DNA of 64,000 nt from JBMNGN01 sp050949865. Its GTDB lineage: Bacteria > Bacillota > Syntrophomonadia > Syntrophomonadales > Syntrophomonadaceae. The translations under genes and the position numbers were made by a program. The stretch is taken from the NCBI GenBank assembly GCA_050949865.1, contig JBMNGN010000004.1, forward strand, positions 124,001-188,000, written 5' to 3'. Below, piece by piece: positions 1-8,758 of the stretch (position 1 is its first letter; each line of letters starts with the position of its first letter). The notes beneath the pieces are model-generated. The model did not search any database. It saw only the letters and a list, made by a program, of their open reading frames with translations, and was not told where the DNA came from.

Positions 1-61
1 CATAATCACCCTGTTTTAAGAAATCTGCTTTGCTTACAATTCTGCCTTTAATACCATCCAT
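1..61 (-). CDS. N-terminal end of an unidentified protein, cut by the window edge
   Basis: An ATG at 61 on the minus strand is preceded by a near-perfect ribosome binding site (AAAGGAGG, about 8 bases upstream, at 68-76). It opens 20 codons reading MDGIKGRIVSKADFLKQGDY that run off the left edge without a stop. The start is well supported; the fragment is too short to name the protein. Confidence 0.6.
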   Translation of the reverse strand, partial: MDGIKGRIVSKADFLKQGDY

Positions 62-139
62 GTAAAAAGGCCTCCTTTCTTCGGTATAGTATATCTTTTC
101 CCATTAGAGACCTTTTTTATTAGCATTTTTAGTCCAAGA

Positions 140-397
140 TTATGAGGGTTTCCTGGTAAAGGATTGGACCAACCTGTCTTTTTGGGATCTGGACAATTTT
201 TTGATGCTGTTTTCTCTTTCTAAGGCTTCACTTACTGTATGGGTAAACTCAAAATACACGCATTCGACCGGCAGCCTTCCCCGGGTATACTTGCTGGCTG
301 TACCCTGATTGTGCTCTTCCACCCGCCGGTCTAGGTCAGTAGTATATCCGGTATAATATGATCCATCCCTGCATTTGAGAATATAAACATACGGCAT
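140..397 (-). CDS. GIY-YIG nuclease superfamily protein (YazA/YhbQ type)
   Basis: This 85-residue protein is almost exactly one GIY-YIG domain. The hallmark YVYILKC followed by YYTGYT lies at residues 3-19, then an RR-EEHN segment with the conserved arginine, and a REN-SIKKL segment carrying the metal-binding glutamate. The length and order match the single-domain YazA/YhbQ (UPF0213) family rather than UvrC or homing endonucleases. The family has the nuclease fold; its cellular role is poorly known, with DNA repair suggested for some members. It is monocistronic and reads away from the subtilase. Confidence 0.9.
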   Translation of the reverse strand: MPYVYILKCRDGSYYTGYTTDLDRRVEEHNQGTASKYTRGRLPVECVYFEFTHTVSEALERENSIKKLSRSQKDRLVQSFTRKPS

Positions 398-522
398 TTA
401 TTTACCCTCCCTATAAACCTTAGCCCTATATTAACATAAAGCACCGGCATTAGTACCAGGTATGCGGGTTCATAAGGCCGTTATTCCAGGGGAATTGCCT
501 AATCATCCTACCCAGGCCATAA

Positions 523-1626
523 TTATTTCCAGAGATCCAACTCCATGATGCCGTTTACAAAAGATTTATCAGTATTTACCCCAAGTATTTCAGCCAATTC
601 GGGAATAGCGCAACAAGCTTCTCCTTCATGTTCAAAAGGAGCTGTTTTTATAAATCGCTTATCCTTGTTTACATAGTAGTGCTGCTGGTCAAGAAACAGC
701 TTAATTGCCTTACCGCCATCAAGGTTAAAGCTGAACATGCCGAAACCATATAGGTTATCAAATCCTGCCTTTCCCAGGTCAATAGCCTGGTAATGTACCA
801 TACTCCTAACTGTTTCCGGTGAAGGGTAATGGTTAAATCGGATTTTGTAACGAGAGTAAATCAGGGCTACAGCCCCGGATATCTGGGGAGCAGCCATGGA
901 AGTTCCGGATAATTTTACATAGCGGTTCCCGGGATAAGTCGAATAAGTTTCAACTCCAGGGGCAACTACGTCTATACGGCTGTTGGAATTGCTAAAATTA
1001 GCAATTCCGGTTTGCAGGTCTATGGCCCCAACTGCCAGAGTTTCAGGATAGTAAGCCGGATATGATATTTCATCGGTATCCGGATTGCCATCGCCGGAAT
1101 TGCCGGCTGCACAGACTACCGTTATTCCTGCTTCAACCGCTTTGATTAGCTCCTGGTGCAGAGCATTGTTGCCTATAGCTCCGCCCAGGCTCATATTAAT
1201 AACATTTACCTTTTCCCCGTTTTTACCCTTCCATTTGCGGGCCCAGGCCAAACCCAGATTAATATTCAAATAACCGCCCATTCCATCCTTATTTAATACC
1301 TTTACCGCTAAAAGCTTTGTTTCAGGGGCAACTCCCAGTATTTGCCCATTGGCGGCTATTGTGCCGGCCACATGGGTGCCATGGCCATTTTCATCCATAT
1401 AATCAGGTTCTCCTGGGACAAAACTCCGGCCGTCAATTACATTGGCCTTTAAGTCAGGGTGGGTGTAATCTATTCCCGTATCTACAACGGCTACTACCGT
1501 TTCTTTACCCCTGGTCGTCGGCCACATACTCCGCGCAGCAATAAGCGATACCCCCGGCGGGGACCAGGCCTTCTGGCTAAACACCCCATCAAAAATTTCA
1601 ATAATCCTTGGATTCCAGGCCTTCAA
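523..1626 (-). CDS. Subtilisin-like serine protease (S8), probably intracellular
   Basis: A subtilase with the complete triad: Asp49 in VVDTGIDYTHPDL, His82 in NGHGTHVAGT, Ser242 in SGTSMAAPQ, plus the oxyanion Asn175 in AAGN (numbering from the TTG at 1626). I chose that TTG because AGGAGAGG lies 8 bases before it; the upstream in-frame GTG at 1635 abuts the same site too closely. No signal peptide and no long propeptide are visible, so it resembles intracellular serine proteases. The last ~55 residues (FLDQQHYYVNKDKR... then ELAEILG) look like a copper-amine-oxidase-N type repeat, an add-on seen in Clostridia that is usually on secreted proteins; that assignment is inference. Confidence 0.9.
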   Translation of the reverse strand: MKAWNPRIIEIFDGVFSQKAWSPPGVSLIAARSMWPTTRGKETVVAVVDTGIDYTHPDLKANVIDGRSFVPGEPDYMDENGHGTHVAGTIAANGQILGVAPETKLLAVKVLNKDGMGGYLNINLGLAWARKWKGKNGEKVNVINMSLGGAIGNNALHQELIKAVEAGITVVCAAGNSGDGNPDTDEISYPAYYPETLAVGAIDLQTGIANFSNSNSRIDVVAPGVETYSTYPGNRYVKLSGTSMAAPQISGAVALIYSRYKIRFNHYPSPETVRSMVHYQAIDLGKAGFDNLYGFGMFSFNLDGGKAIKLFLDQQHYYVNKDKRFIKTAPFEHEGEACCAIPELAEILGVNTDKSFVNGIMELDLWK

Positions 1627-1767
1627 ACCAATCACCTCTCCTTGCTATATACTAAGCAGGAAGGTACAATTAGTTTCTTTGTCCACCTAAAGTATCTAAT
1701 TGTATTAACACCAGGGGGGAAAAAGTGTTATTATAAAGAAGGGGAGTAGTTCAGAGGTGAATTTGTC

Positions 1768-1887
1768 ATGGAAACCTTTGAATCTGTGTTTGTTATCACC
1801 ATTCTTCTGGGACTTGGAATCGGACTAATCGCCGCTATAATTGGGGTTTTCCTGTTCAACAACTTCGACTGGTGGGATAAACTTTGA
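1768..1887 (+). CDS. 39-residue single-pass membrane peptide, hypothetical
   Basis: An ATG at 1768 lies 8 bases after AGAGGTG and opens a 39-codon frame ending TGA at 1887. After METFESVF comes an uninterrupted hydrophobic stretch of about 22 residues (VITILLGLGIGLIAAIIGVF), then a short charged tail ending DWWDKL. This fits a small single-span membrane protein. It sits between the starts of the subtilase and the end of the PBP gene, transcribed opposite to both. No family recognised. Confidence 0.5.
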   Translation: METFESVFVITILLGLGIGLIAAIIGVFLFNNFDWWDKL

Positions 1888-1909
1888 TAGAGAGAGAATT
1901 TAATATATT

Positions 1910-3871
1910 TTAATCTTTTTCATTGGCTTTTAGGATTAACAGCAATTCTAATTGGTCAATGGATGGTTCATTTTTATTCTCTTTTGCTATGTTTGGGTTT
2001 TCATATCGTAGGATTGGGGATTCAGGCTCCTGAAAAACCTCATTTTCAGGGGCTTTTTTTGTGGGCTGAGGTACATTACTCAGTAAATGGCGGTAATACA
2101 GGCTTCTCATATAATCCCTCCAAATCGGAGCCGATATAGTACCTCCAAATGCTCCTGAGCCGCGTACCGGTTCTCCGTCACTGTTGCCTACCCACACCGC
2201 GGTTACCAGTTCACGGAGGTAGCCGATATACCATAAATCAGTGCTGTTAGAAGTGGTTCCAGTTTTGCCAGCCCCTTTTAAACTGGGCTGAAACCAGGCT
2301 GCTTTACCTGTACCTACAGCTGCGGCCTCAACCAGTATATCATTGATCAAAGCAGCCGCCTGGATACTGATAACCCGCTTCGGTGCGGGTTGCTGCTGAA
2401 ATACGGTTTTACCTAAAGAATCCTCGATCCTTTCTATTATGTAAGGCTGATTTATTAATCCCTGGTTGGCAAAAGCACAATAGGCATTGGCCATTTCCAA
2501 AGGGGAAACTCCCTGGCCCATTCCCCCCAAGCCCATAGCCAGGTGGCGATCGTCATCAGTTATAGTAGTAATACCGAAAGATTTTAAGTATTTAATCACC
2601 GTATCGATACCCAGCAGTTCCATAACCTCTATTGAAGCTACATTGTGGGAATCAACCAGTGCCTCCCGCAGGCTTACCCGAAAGGGAGCTGCCGCAGAAT
2701 AATTAGTTGGTTGATACCCATCTCCAAATGCCCTGGGTTGGTTGTTGAGCAAGGTATCTTCCTTTACCAGGCCTTCATTTAAGGCCGCCGCATAATATAA
2801 GGGTTTTATTGAGGAACCCGGTTGGCGCGGTGAAATAGCCATGTTAATTTGGTTTTCCCGGTAGTTTACCCCGCCGATCAGAGCCCTGACTGCCCCATTC
2901 TCAGGGGAAATGGATACCAGAGCAATATCATCGGCTTTAATCCCCTGGGCTTTTATTAACCGGGAATGAAGAGCGACCGTCTGTCTGGCAATCTCCAGCA
3001 TGTCTTTATCCAGGGTAGTGTATATTTTATAGCCGCCCCTGAGCAGTCTTTCTGTGCCTATCCTGGGCACTGCCTGGGCTATAGTATAACTTACCAGGTA
3101 AGGATGTTTAATCTCCTGGGTTAAAGGCGGTTGTATCTTGAGCGGCCTCTCCTTTAATTCCTGTCCTTGGGCGGCAGATATAACCCGGTTCTCCACCAGA
3201 ATATCTATTACTATTTCCTGGCGGTTTTTTAACCCTTCCCAATTCCGGTCCGGAGAAAAATGTTCCGGAGCCTGGATTAAACCGGCCAACATACATATTT
3301 CGGCCCAGTCTAATTGATTAACGTCCTTGCGAAAGTAGTTCTCAGCCGCCTTTTGCATACCATAACTGCCCCGCCCCATAAAGACCTCGTTTAGGTACAT
3401 ATTGAGAATTTCAGCCTTGCTGTACTTTTCCTCAAGGGCAACGGCCATTACAATCTCTCTTATTTTCCGCCCATAGGTTTTTTCTTGGTTTAAGAATAAA
3501 GTCCTGACTAATTGCTGGGTTATTGTACTTGCCCCCTGAACCTTTTCTCCGGCTTTAATATTTTCCCAGATGGCCCTGGCGATTCCCCGGAAATCTATAC
3601 CCGGATGTTGATAAAAGCGCTGATCTTCTACCATAATCACTGCCGTTTTCAATCTTTCTGGATATTGCTCCATGTGGACCCTTAGATAGCCGGTTCTAGC
3701 CATCTCCGCCCCATCCCGGAACAGCAGAACTGTCTGCTCCTTGGGCTGGTATTCCCATTCGGCAATACCCGTCAATGGCAGCAAGTATTGGGGAATAGTC
3801 CGGGTTATGCCTGCTCCGGCGATAACGAACAACAGCAAGAAAATATACAACTTCAGCCATTTTTCCTTCAT
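1910..3871 (-). CDS. Class A penicillin-binding protein (PBP1A family)
   Basis: A bifunctional peptidoglycan synthase of 653 residues. An N-terminal membrane anchor (residues 7-24) is followed by a GT51 glycosyltransferase domain: catalytic Glu82 in VEDQRFYQHPG, then GASTITQQLVRTLF at 113-126 and an EEKYSKAEILNMYLNEV segment. The transpeptidase domain has Ser353-x-x-Lys356 in PGSSIKP, the SHN triad at 408-410 and KTGTT at 536-540. All catalytic motifs are present. The ATG at 3871 follows AGAGGTC by nine bases. It polymerises lipid II glycan and cross-links stem peptides on the outer face of the membrane. The Glu/Pro-rich C-terminal tail after residue 600 is typical low-complexity. Confidence 0.97.
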   Translation of the reverse strand: MKEKWLKLYIFLLLFVIAGAGITRTIPQYLLPLTGIAEWEYQPKEQTVLLFRDGAEMARTGYLRVHMEQYPERLKTAVIMVEDQRFYQHPGIDFRGIARAIWENIKAGEKVQGASTITQQLVRTLFLNQEKTYGRKIREIVMAVALEEKYSKAEILNMYLNEVFMGRGSYGMQKAAENYFRKDVNQLDWAEICMLAGLIQAPEHFSPDRNWEGLKNRQEIVIDILVENRVISAAQGQELKERPLKIQPPLTQEIKHPYLVSYTIAQAVPRIGTERLLRGGYKIYTTLDKDMLEIARQTVALHSRLIKAQGIKADDIALVSISPENGAVRALIGGVNYRENQINMAISPRQPGSSIKPLYYAAALNEGLVKEDTLLNNQPRAFGDGYQPTNYSAAAPFRVSLREALVDSHNVASIEVMELLGIDTVIKYLKSFGITTITDDDRHLAMGLGGMGQGVSPLEMANAYCAFANQGLINQPYIIERIEDSLGKTVFQQQPAPKRVISIQAAALINDILVEAAAVGTGKAAWFQPSLKGAGKTGTTSNSTDLWYIGYLRELVTAVWVGNSDGEPVRGSGAFGGTISAPIWRDYMRSLYYRHLLSNVPQPTKKAPENEVFQEPESPILRYENPNIAKENKNEPSIDQLELLLILKANEKD

Positions 3872-4064
3872 AACTGACTGACCTCTTTTCCACCCACGGC
3901 CCCTTTAACTAGTTTATTATGGCTCGATTAATCCCGGGATAAACCACAAAATTTTCGCCAGGCACAATTTATGGTTGGGAATATTTTACCTGGCCCGAAT
4001 TGCCCGAACAGATGTTTGCGGTATTCCAGGCTATCATTTATAATGTAAGAAAAACGTTAAGGGA

Positions 4065-5270
4065 ATGAGAGAAATTAGAACTGGATTCGCCAACCTGCCT
4101 CTACATGGCGGTAAGTGTCCCGCCTGGCTGTTTACCCAGATGAAATCCCTGGCCAGGGCTATTATAGAAATCATCATTGAAGACTCGGGGGTTGAAGAGG
4201 TATTAAACCGGATTTCCAATCCTTACTGGTTTCAGGCCCTGGGATGCGTAGTCGGTTTTGACTGGCATTCGTCAGGAGTTACAACCACGGTCTGCGGAGC
4301 ACTTAAAGAAGGTTTATCCGAGATGGGACCCCGGGCAGGGCTATTTTTTGCCGGCGGCAAAGGCAGAGCAGCCCGGAATACCCCGGAGGAGATTAAACAA
4401 ATAGCCGATAAGCATCCTATTGCCCATTCGGTAGAAGCACTCATTTACGCCAGCCGGATGTCGGCTAAAATTGACAACACGGCTGTACAAGACGGATACG
4501 ATATATACCACCACTTTTTCATATTTACTAGCCAGGGCACCTGGGCGGTAATCCAACAAGGTATGAATGCTGACCTAAAGCAGGCCAGACGCTATCATTG
4601 GCTCAGTTCCCTGTTCAGCAGCTTTATTGAAGAACCGCATGCGGCCATATGCTGTGATTACATGGGTGAAGCCTTGAACCTTGTCTCCTGGGAAAATACA
4701 GATATGCGGAACTATACCGCCAAGCTGGCCCTGGTGCCACCCCAGGCCTTGATAAAAGAGCTTAGTTTAATTGAGTCCAAGCTACCGGCTCTTACCCTCC
4801 CGCAAAGGCATTCAATTCCCAGAACCGCCTACCTGAACCGGGCCCTGACCGCAGCCTATGACCGGCACCCCGAGAGTTTTGAAGAACTCCTCCAAATTCC
4901 CGGGATAGGACCTGGTACACTCAGGGCTTTGTGCCTGGTGGCAGAAGTGGCCTTTGGGGCTAAACCTAGTTATGCCGACCCGGTTAGATACTCATTTGCT
5001 CATGGCGGAAAGGACGGGTTCCCATTCCCGGTTAATAAAGCGGATATTGAAAACTCATACCAGACCTTGAACCGCGCCATAGCCCGCAGTAGAATTGGCA
5101 GGAGAGAACAGTTGGAGGCTTTAAGGAAACTGGCCAACTGGCACAGCACGATTGTCACCAGCCATGCTACCCCTAAAAACGATTTTAACAGGGTGGGCAA
5201 CAAAGTAGTTGAACGTAACGGCGTTAGAAGTTCATCCGGCTTATACCAGGCAGGTCTATTTGAAACCTAA
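4065..5270 (+). CDS. DUF763 family protein
   Basis: The start RTGFANLPLHGGKCPAWLF, then WFQALGCVVGFDWHSSG and TTTVCGALKEG, are the signature of DUF763, a family common in archaea and thermophilic or anaerobic bacteria. A helix-hairpin-helix-like segment (LLQIPGIGPGTLRAL, about residues 273-287) suggests nucleic-acid contact; function is unknown. Family members normally begin Met-Arg-Thr-Gly, so translation may actually begin at the ATT at 4077 (spaced 9 bases from AAGGGA) rather than the ATG at 4065, which overlaps that site. The gene converges with and overlaps the next gene by four bases at the stop codons. Confidence 0.85.
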   Translation: MREIRTGFANLPLHGGKCPAWLFTQMKSLARAIIEIIIEDSGVEEVLNRISNPYWFQALGCVVGFDWHSSGVTTTVCGALKEGLSEMGPRAGLFFAGGKGRAARNTPEEIKQIADKHPIAHSVEALIYASRMSAKIDNTAVQDGYDIYHHFFIFTSQGTWAVIQQGMNADLKQARRYHWLSSLFSSFIEEPHAAICCDYMGEALNLVSWENTDMRNYTAKLALVPPQALIKELSLIESKLPALTLPQRHSIPRTAYLNRALTAAYDRHPESFEELLQIPGIGPGTLRALCLVAEVAFGAKPSYADPVRYSFAHGGKDGFPFPVNKADIENSYQTLNRAIARSRIGRREQLEALRKLANWHSTIVTSHATPKNDFNRVGNKVVERNGVRSSSGLYQAGLFET

Positions 5271-6187
5271 GCCTGCCATCGCTTAAGGATAGCATATACT
5301 TTTTCATACAGGGGAATGCTTGTTTTTACCTCTGCACCTTGCCTGACTAAGGCCCCGCACAGTGCATCCAGTTCAGTCCTCTTGCCCTGTTCAAAATCTC
5401 TCTGCATTGAAGTTTTTGATTCATAGCCAGCCTGTTGAGCACGGTCCACAATTTGTTCAACAATATCTGGAGGAAGACTGATCCCGGCTTTCCGGGCTAC
5501 TGATACCCCTTCTTTAACCAGACCATTAAACAGGGCTTTTTTTGTATTGTCTTCCAATATCCGGCCAATGCTTTCACCATACAAGGAGGTGGTACAGGCC
5601 AGAGCTGAAATAAATAAGTACTTGGTCCAGATTGCTTCCAGCGGATCAGCCACAAGTTCAGTATCAATCTGGCTGGCGCAAAAAACCTGTTGTACCGGGC
5701 GGAGCCGTTCCAGGTTTTCCTCACCTTTACCCATAATTATCTTGCATAGCCTGTTCCTGGATCTGATTACCCCAGGGCTTTCTATGTTGGAAGCAATATA
5801 GATACAAGCGTCAACCACCAAATTGCTGGGAAAACGTTGTTCCAGCTCTTTTACATGGTTTATTCCATTCAGCAGCGGTAATATAATAGTATTAACGCTG
5901 ACTAACCGGCTGATGTCATCTATAATCCCAGGCAAATCATAAGCTTTGACCCCTATAACCAGCAAGTCTACCACCCCGACTTCTCCGGGGCTATCGGTTG
6001 CCAGATGAGGTACCACGGTAAACTCCTCATCATCAGTTTTAATTGTCAGACCGCTATTTTTAACTGCCTGTAAATGAGGACCCCGGGCGATAAAGCTAAC
6101 CTGGTTACTCTCCTGTTCAGCATTTTGCGCCAGACGGCCTCCTATATAACCGCCTACCCCGCCAATGCCCAATATGCAAATATTCAT
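5267..6187 (-). CDS. Ketopantoate reductase family (ApbA/PanE) NADP-dependent oxidoreductase
   Basis: The N-terminus MNICILGIGGVGGYIGGRLA is a Rossmann dinucleotide-binding loop (GxGxxG) of the ApbA/PanE family. A KAYDLP segment with the family lysine, a central PLLNGINH segment with the conserved Asn-Gly, and the all-helical C-terminal dimerisation domain follow. At 306 residues it has normal length. I start at the ATG at 6187, preceded by GAGAGGTG at 7 bases, rather than six codons upstream. The known reaction is NADPH reduction of 2-ketopantoate to pantoate for coenzyme A synthesis, but many paralogues act on other 2-keto acids and there is no panB/panC nearby, so the substrate is open. 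Confidence 0.88.
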   Translation of the reverse strand: MNICILGIGGVGGYIGGRLAQNAEQESNQVSFIARGPHLQAVKNSGLTIKTDDEEFTVVPHLATDSPGEVGVVDLLVIGVKAYDLPGIIDDISRLVSVNTIILPLLNGINHVKELEQRFPSNLVVDACIYIASNIESPGVIRSRNRLCKIIMGKGEENLERLRPVQQVFCASQIDTELVADPLEAIWTKYLFISALACTTSLYGESIGRILEDNTKKALFNGLVKEGVSVARKAGISLPPDIVEQIVDRAQQAGYESKTSMQRDFEQGKRTELDALCGALVRQGAEVKTSIPLYEKVYAILKRWQA

Positions 6188-6455
6188 AGTAACACCTCTC
6201 ATCAATCCTAGATAATACTATATTATGTCTGCTAAGCTCAGTCAATTTATATATTTCCTAAATTTTACACTATTGCCATTTTTAATTATTTATGCCATAC
6301 TAAATTTACCCTTCCCCTGGGGTTAAATCTTTATCCAATTCCCCTTAATATGGAGCCCATCCCGGGCTCTTTCCTATGCATTTTTGGCCCTATTTTCCCA
6401 AAATAGCAGTTTATTCATTGCGCGATATGCTATAGAATTAAATAAATGTCTACTA

Positions 6456-6484
6456 TTGTCTATCTACTGTTATTTTTGTATATA
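6456..6484 (+). promoter_or_regulatory. Candidate sigma-A promoter of the min operon
   Basis: TTGTCT at 6456-6461 and TATATA at 6479-6484 are separated by 17 bases and lie 33 bases before the minD start. The rest of the 329-base gap 6188-6516 is AT-rich with no coding signal; GAGCCC-ATCC-CGGGCTC at about 6353-6370 is a small hairpin of unknown use. Confidence 0.5.
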
Positions 6485-6516
6485 ACGGCTCGATTATAAA
6501 GAGGAGGATCATTTAG

Positions 6517-7323
6517 ATGGAGAAGAAAACCGAGGATTGTCAGGTAATAGTAGTTACTTCTGGTAAAGGTGGGGTAGGTAAAACCACAACCGCTGCCAAT
6601 GTAAGCAGTGCTTTAGCCAAAATGGGTTATCAAGTATTAGTCATAGACCTGGATATCGGTTTAAAGAAGCTCGACCTGGTTATGGGCCTTGAAAATCGGG
6701 TTATATATGATATAGTCCAGGTGATTGAAGGAGAATGCACCTTTAAGCAGGCCCTGGTAAAGGACAAGCGTTTTCCCGGGCTTTATATGCTCCCTGCAGC
6801 CCAAACCAGAAATAAAGATGAGATCAAACCTGAACAGGTAAAAACTCTCTGTGATCAGGTAAGAGATGATTTTGACTATATTATTATTGATTGTCCCGCC
6901 GGAATAGAGCAAGGGTTTAAAAATGCCATCGCTGCCGCTGATGCAGCTATCGTGGTTACTAATCCCGAAGTATCTGCAGTCAGAGATGCAGATCGCATTA
7001 TAGGAATGCTGGAATCCGCCCAATTTAAGTCCATCAAGCTGGTAGTCAACCGACTCAGGGCAGATATGGTCAAAAAGGGTGACATGCTAAGTATTGAGGA
7101 CCTGCTTGAACATCTCTGCATAGACCTTTTAGGAGTAGTCCCGGAAGATAAAAATGTGGTCATTTCTACTAATAAAGGAGAACCGATTATTCTCAACAAC
7201 CGTTCCTCAGCAGCAACGGCCTTCGTAAATATAGCCCGCCGCCTGACCGGTGAAACTGTGGATTTTCCTAACTTCGAGAATAGTACATGGTTAAGCAGGC
7301 TGAAGAACTTATTTAATAAATAG
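6517..7323 (+). CDS. minD: Septum-site determining ATPase MinD
   Basis: A deviant Walker A motif (GKGGVGKTT, residues 16-24), DLDIGLKKLDLVMGLENR switch region, DYIIIDCPAGIE Walker B region and the C-terminal amphipathic membrane-targeting helix (STWLSRLKNLF) identify MinD. The family motif usually reads DIGLRNLD; here it is LKKLD. MinD binds ATP, dimerises on the membrane, recruits MinC to block FtsZ rings at the poles and is stimulated by MinE. AGAGGAGG precedes the ATG. It is the first gene of minD-minE-minC. Confidence 0.97.
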   Translation: MEKKTEDCQVIVVTSGKGGVGKTTTAANVSSALAKMGYQVLVIDLDIGLKKLDLVMGLENRVIYDIVQVIEGECTFKQALVKDKRFPGLYMLPAAQTRNKDEIKPEQVKTLCDQVRDDFDYIIIDCPAGIEQGFKNAIAAADAAIVVTNPEVSAVRDADRIIGMLESAQFKSIKLVVNRLRADMVKKGDMLSIEDLLEHLCIDLLGVVPEDKNVVISTNKGEPIILNNRSSAATAFVNIARRLTGETVDFPNFENSTWLSRLKNLFNK

Positions 7324-7338
7324 GAAAGGGGTATTTTA

Positions 7339-7587
7339 ATGGACTTTTTGCAAAGGTTATTCGCCAGAAGAAGCCATTCTAGCCGGTCAGAGGCCAACAA
7401 CCGACTCAGGCTGGTCCTCACTCATGATCGTATTGGTGCTAATCCCCAACTCATGGAAACCTTAAAAGAAGAAATTATAAAAGTAATTGCCAAACATGTA
7501 GAAATAGATGGAGACCCGGAAGTCACTTTCGTAAGCGAAGGACGGCACTCGGCACTAGATATCAATATTCCATTAAAAGGCAGGTAA
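7339..7587 (+). CDS. minE: Cell division topological specificity factor MinE
   Basis: An 82-residue protein beginning MDFLQRLFARR, the amphipathic membrane-binding N-terminus, followed by the anti-MinCD region (ANNRLRLVLTHDR) and the C-terminal topological specificity domain (EEIIKVIAKHVEID, then a beta strand). Length and motifs match MinE, which triggers MinD ATP hydrolysis and drives oscillation. Its presence suggests an oscillating Min system of the proteobacterial kind. It begins 15 bases after minD with GGAAAGGGG as binding site. Confidence 0.96.
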   Translation: MDFLQRLFARRSHSSRSEANNRLRLVLTHDRIGANPQLMETLKEEIIKVIAKHVEIDGDPEVTFVSEGRHSALDINIPLKGR

Positions 7588-7593
7588 ATAAGA

Positions 7594-8217
7594 TTGGCAG
7601 TTATCAATATTAAAGGCATTAATAACAGTTTGGTTTTCGTTTTTAATCAGGGGTCTTTTGCCGATTACCGATCATTTTTGGAAGAACAATTAACAGCAAA
7701 CACCAACCTTTTCAGGGGATCAAGGCTTATATTCCGCGGGGAAGGGCTAAAACTTTTAACCTTCGAACAAATAGCCGAACTGCAGCAATTATGCCTGGAA
7801 AATGGCATGATCCTCAATAACCTTGACCAAGGAACGACAACCACGGCTAAAAAGGTTCCCGGCAAGGACCTTTTTCTTCACCGCAGTTTAAGGAGCGGCC
7901 AGAAGGTGCGTTCGGAAGGATCCGTCCTGGTTTGGGGAAATGTTCATGAAAGCGCTGAAATTATTGCCGCTCATGATATTATAATTTTAGGCAAACTGGA
8001 GGGGATTGCCCATGCCGGAGTTTATGGGGATCTCAGCAGTGTGGTATTCGCATTATGCCTGGCTCCGAGCCAGATAAGAATAGGCCAGGTAATATCCTAC
8101 AATCCCGGAGGGTTTGAAAAACCAGATTATCCAGAGGTGGCATATTTAGAGGATAATACCATTTGTATTAAGCCGTATAATTCCAGAGAAATGCTGTCCC
8201 GCTATATTAAAGAATAA
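7594..8217 (+). CDS. minC: Septum formation inhibitor MinC
   Basis: The 207-residue product starts at a TTG six bases after minE (AGGCAGG upstream). The C-terminal half from residue ~105 has the MinC beta-helix pattern: VRSEGSVLVWGNV, then AAHDIIILGKLEGIAHAG, then GQVISYN. The N-terminal half is the FtsZ-inhibiting domain. MinC is normally the first gene of minCDE; here it is last. Confidence 0.93.
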   Translation: MAVINIKGINNSLVFVFNQGSFADYRSFLEEQLTANTNLFRGSRLIFRGEGLKLLTFEQIAELQQLCLENGMILNNLDQGTTTTAKKVPGKDLFLHRSLRSGQKVRSEGSVLVWGNVHESAEIIAAHDIIILGKLEGIAHAGVYGDLSSVVFALCLAPSQIRIGQVISYNPGGFEKPDYPEVAYLEDNTICIKPYNSREMLSRYIKE

Positions 8218-8314
8218 GGATACCTGGCGTTACAGGGAACACCTAAGTTCTAGAAACATTTCCTTGCGCATACATAGATTAATATTACTGCTATAGGAGA
8301 AATGAGGAATTCTA

Positions 8315-8758
8315 ATGCTTTCTCCGAGCCTGGAAGACTATCTGGAGGAAATTTACCGCTTCTCCCAAAGCCATGAGGTGGTCAGAGTCAGTGATATTGC
8401 TTCTTGTCTTGGGGTTACTATGCCTTCGGTCAATAGGGCTATTAGGAAACTTAGCAACGGAAAATACCTGATTTATAAAAGGTACAAAGAACTGGTTCTT
8501 ACTGAAAAAGGCCGCAGATTGGGGAAATTTTTAGTGGAAAGAAACCGTATCCTGCAGGAATTCTTGAAAATGATCGGCTCCCAATGCGACATTCCAGCTG
8601 AGGCTGAAGCAATGGAACATTATTTAAGCCTGCCTACTATTAAATCCTTTGAAAACCTATTGGAATTCTTTCGCCTCAACCAGGAGTACTATGCCAGGTT
8701 TTTAGAGCATTGCTCCCAGCGGGAGAAGGAAACCGCTGAAGATCTCCGCCCTTTATAA
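8315..8758 (+). CDS. DtxR/MntR-family metal-dependent transcriptional regulator
   Basis: A 147-residue protein opening LSPSLEDYLEEIYRFSQ, the family N-terminal helix, followed by a winged helix-turn-helix (VRVSDIASCLGVTMPSVNRAIRKL) and a dimerisation/metal-binding domain. There is no SH3-like third domain, so it is MntR-sized. It lies tail-to-tail with the split feoB (6-base overlap at the stops), and a DtxR-like operator stands upstream of feoA, so iron control of feoAB is a reasonable inference. Iron versus manganese cannot be decided here. Confidence 0.9.
   Translation: MLSPSLEDYLEEIYRFSQSHEVVRVSDIASCLGVTMPSVNRAIRKLSNGKYLIYKRYKELVLTEKGRRLGKFLVERNRILQEFLKMIGSQCDIPAEAEAMEHYLSLPTIKSFENLLEFFRLNQEYYARFLEHCSQREKETAEDLRPL

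Noticed and set aside
6876..7421. 181-codon minus-strand frame
   Set aside because: Entirely antisense to minD, which has all motifs.
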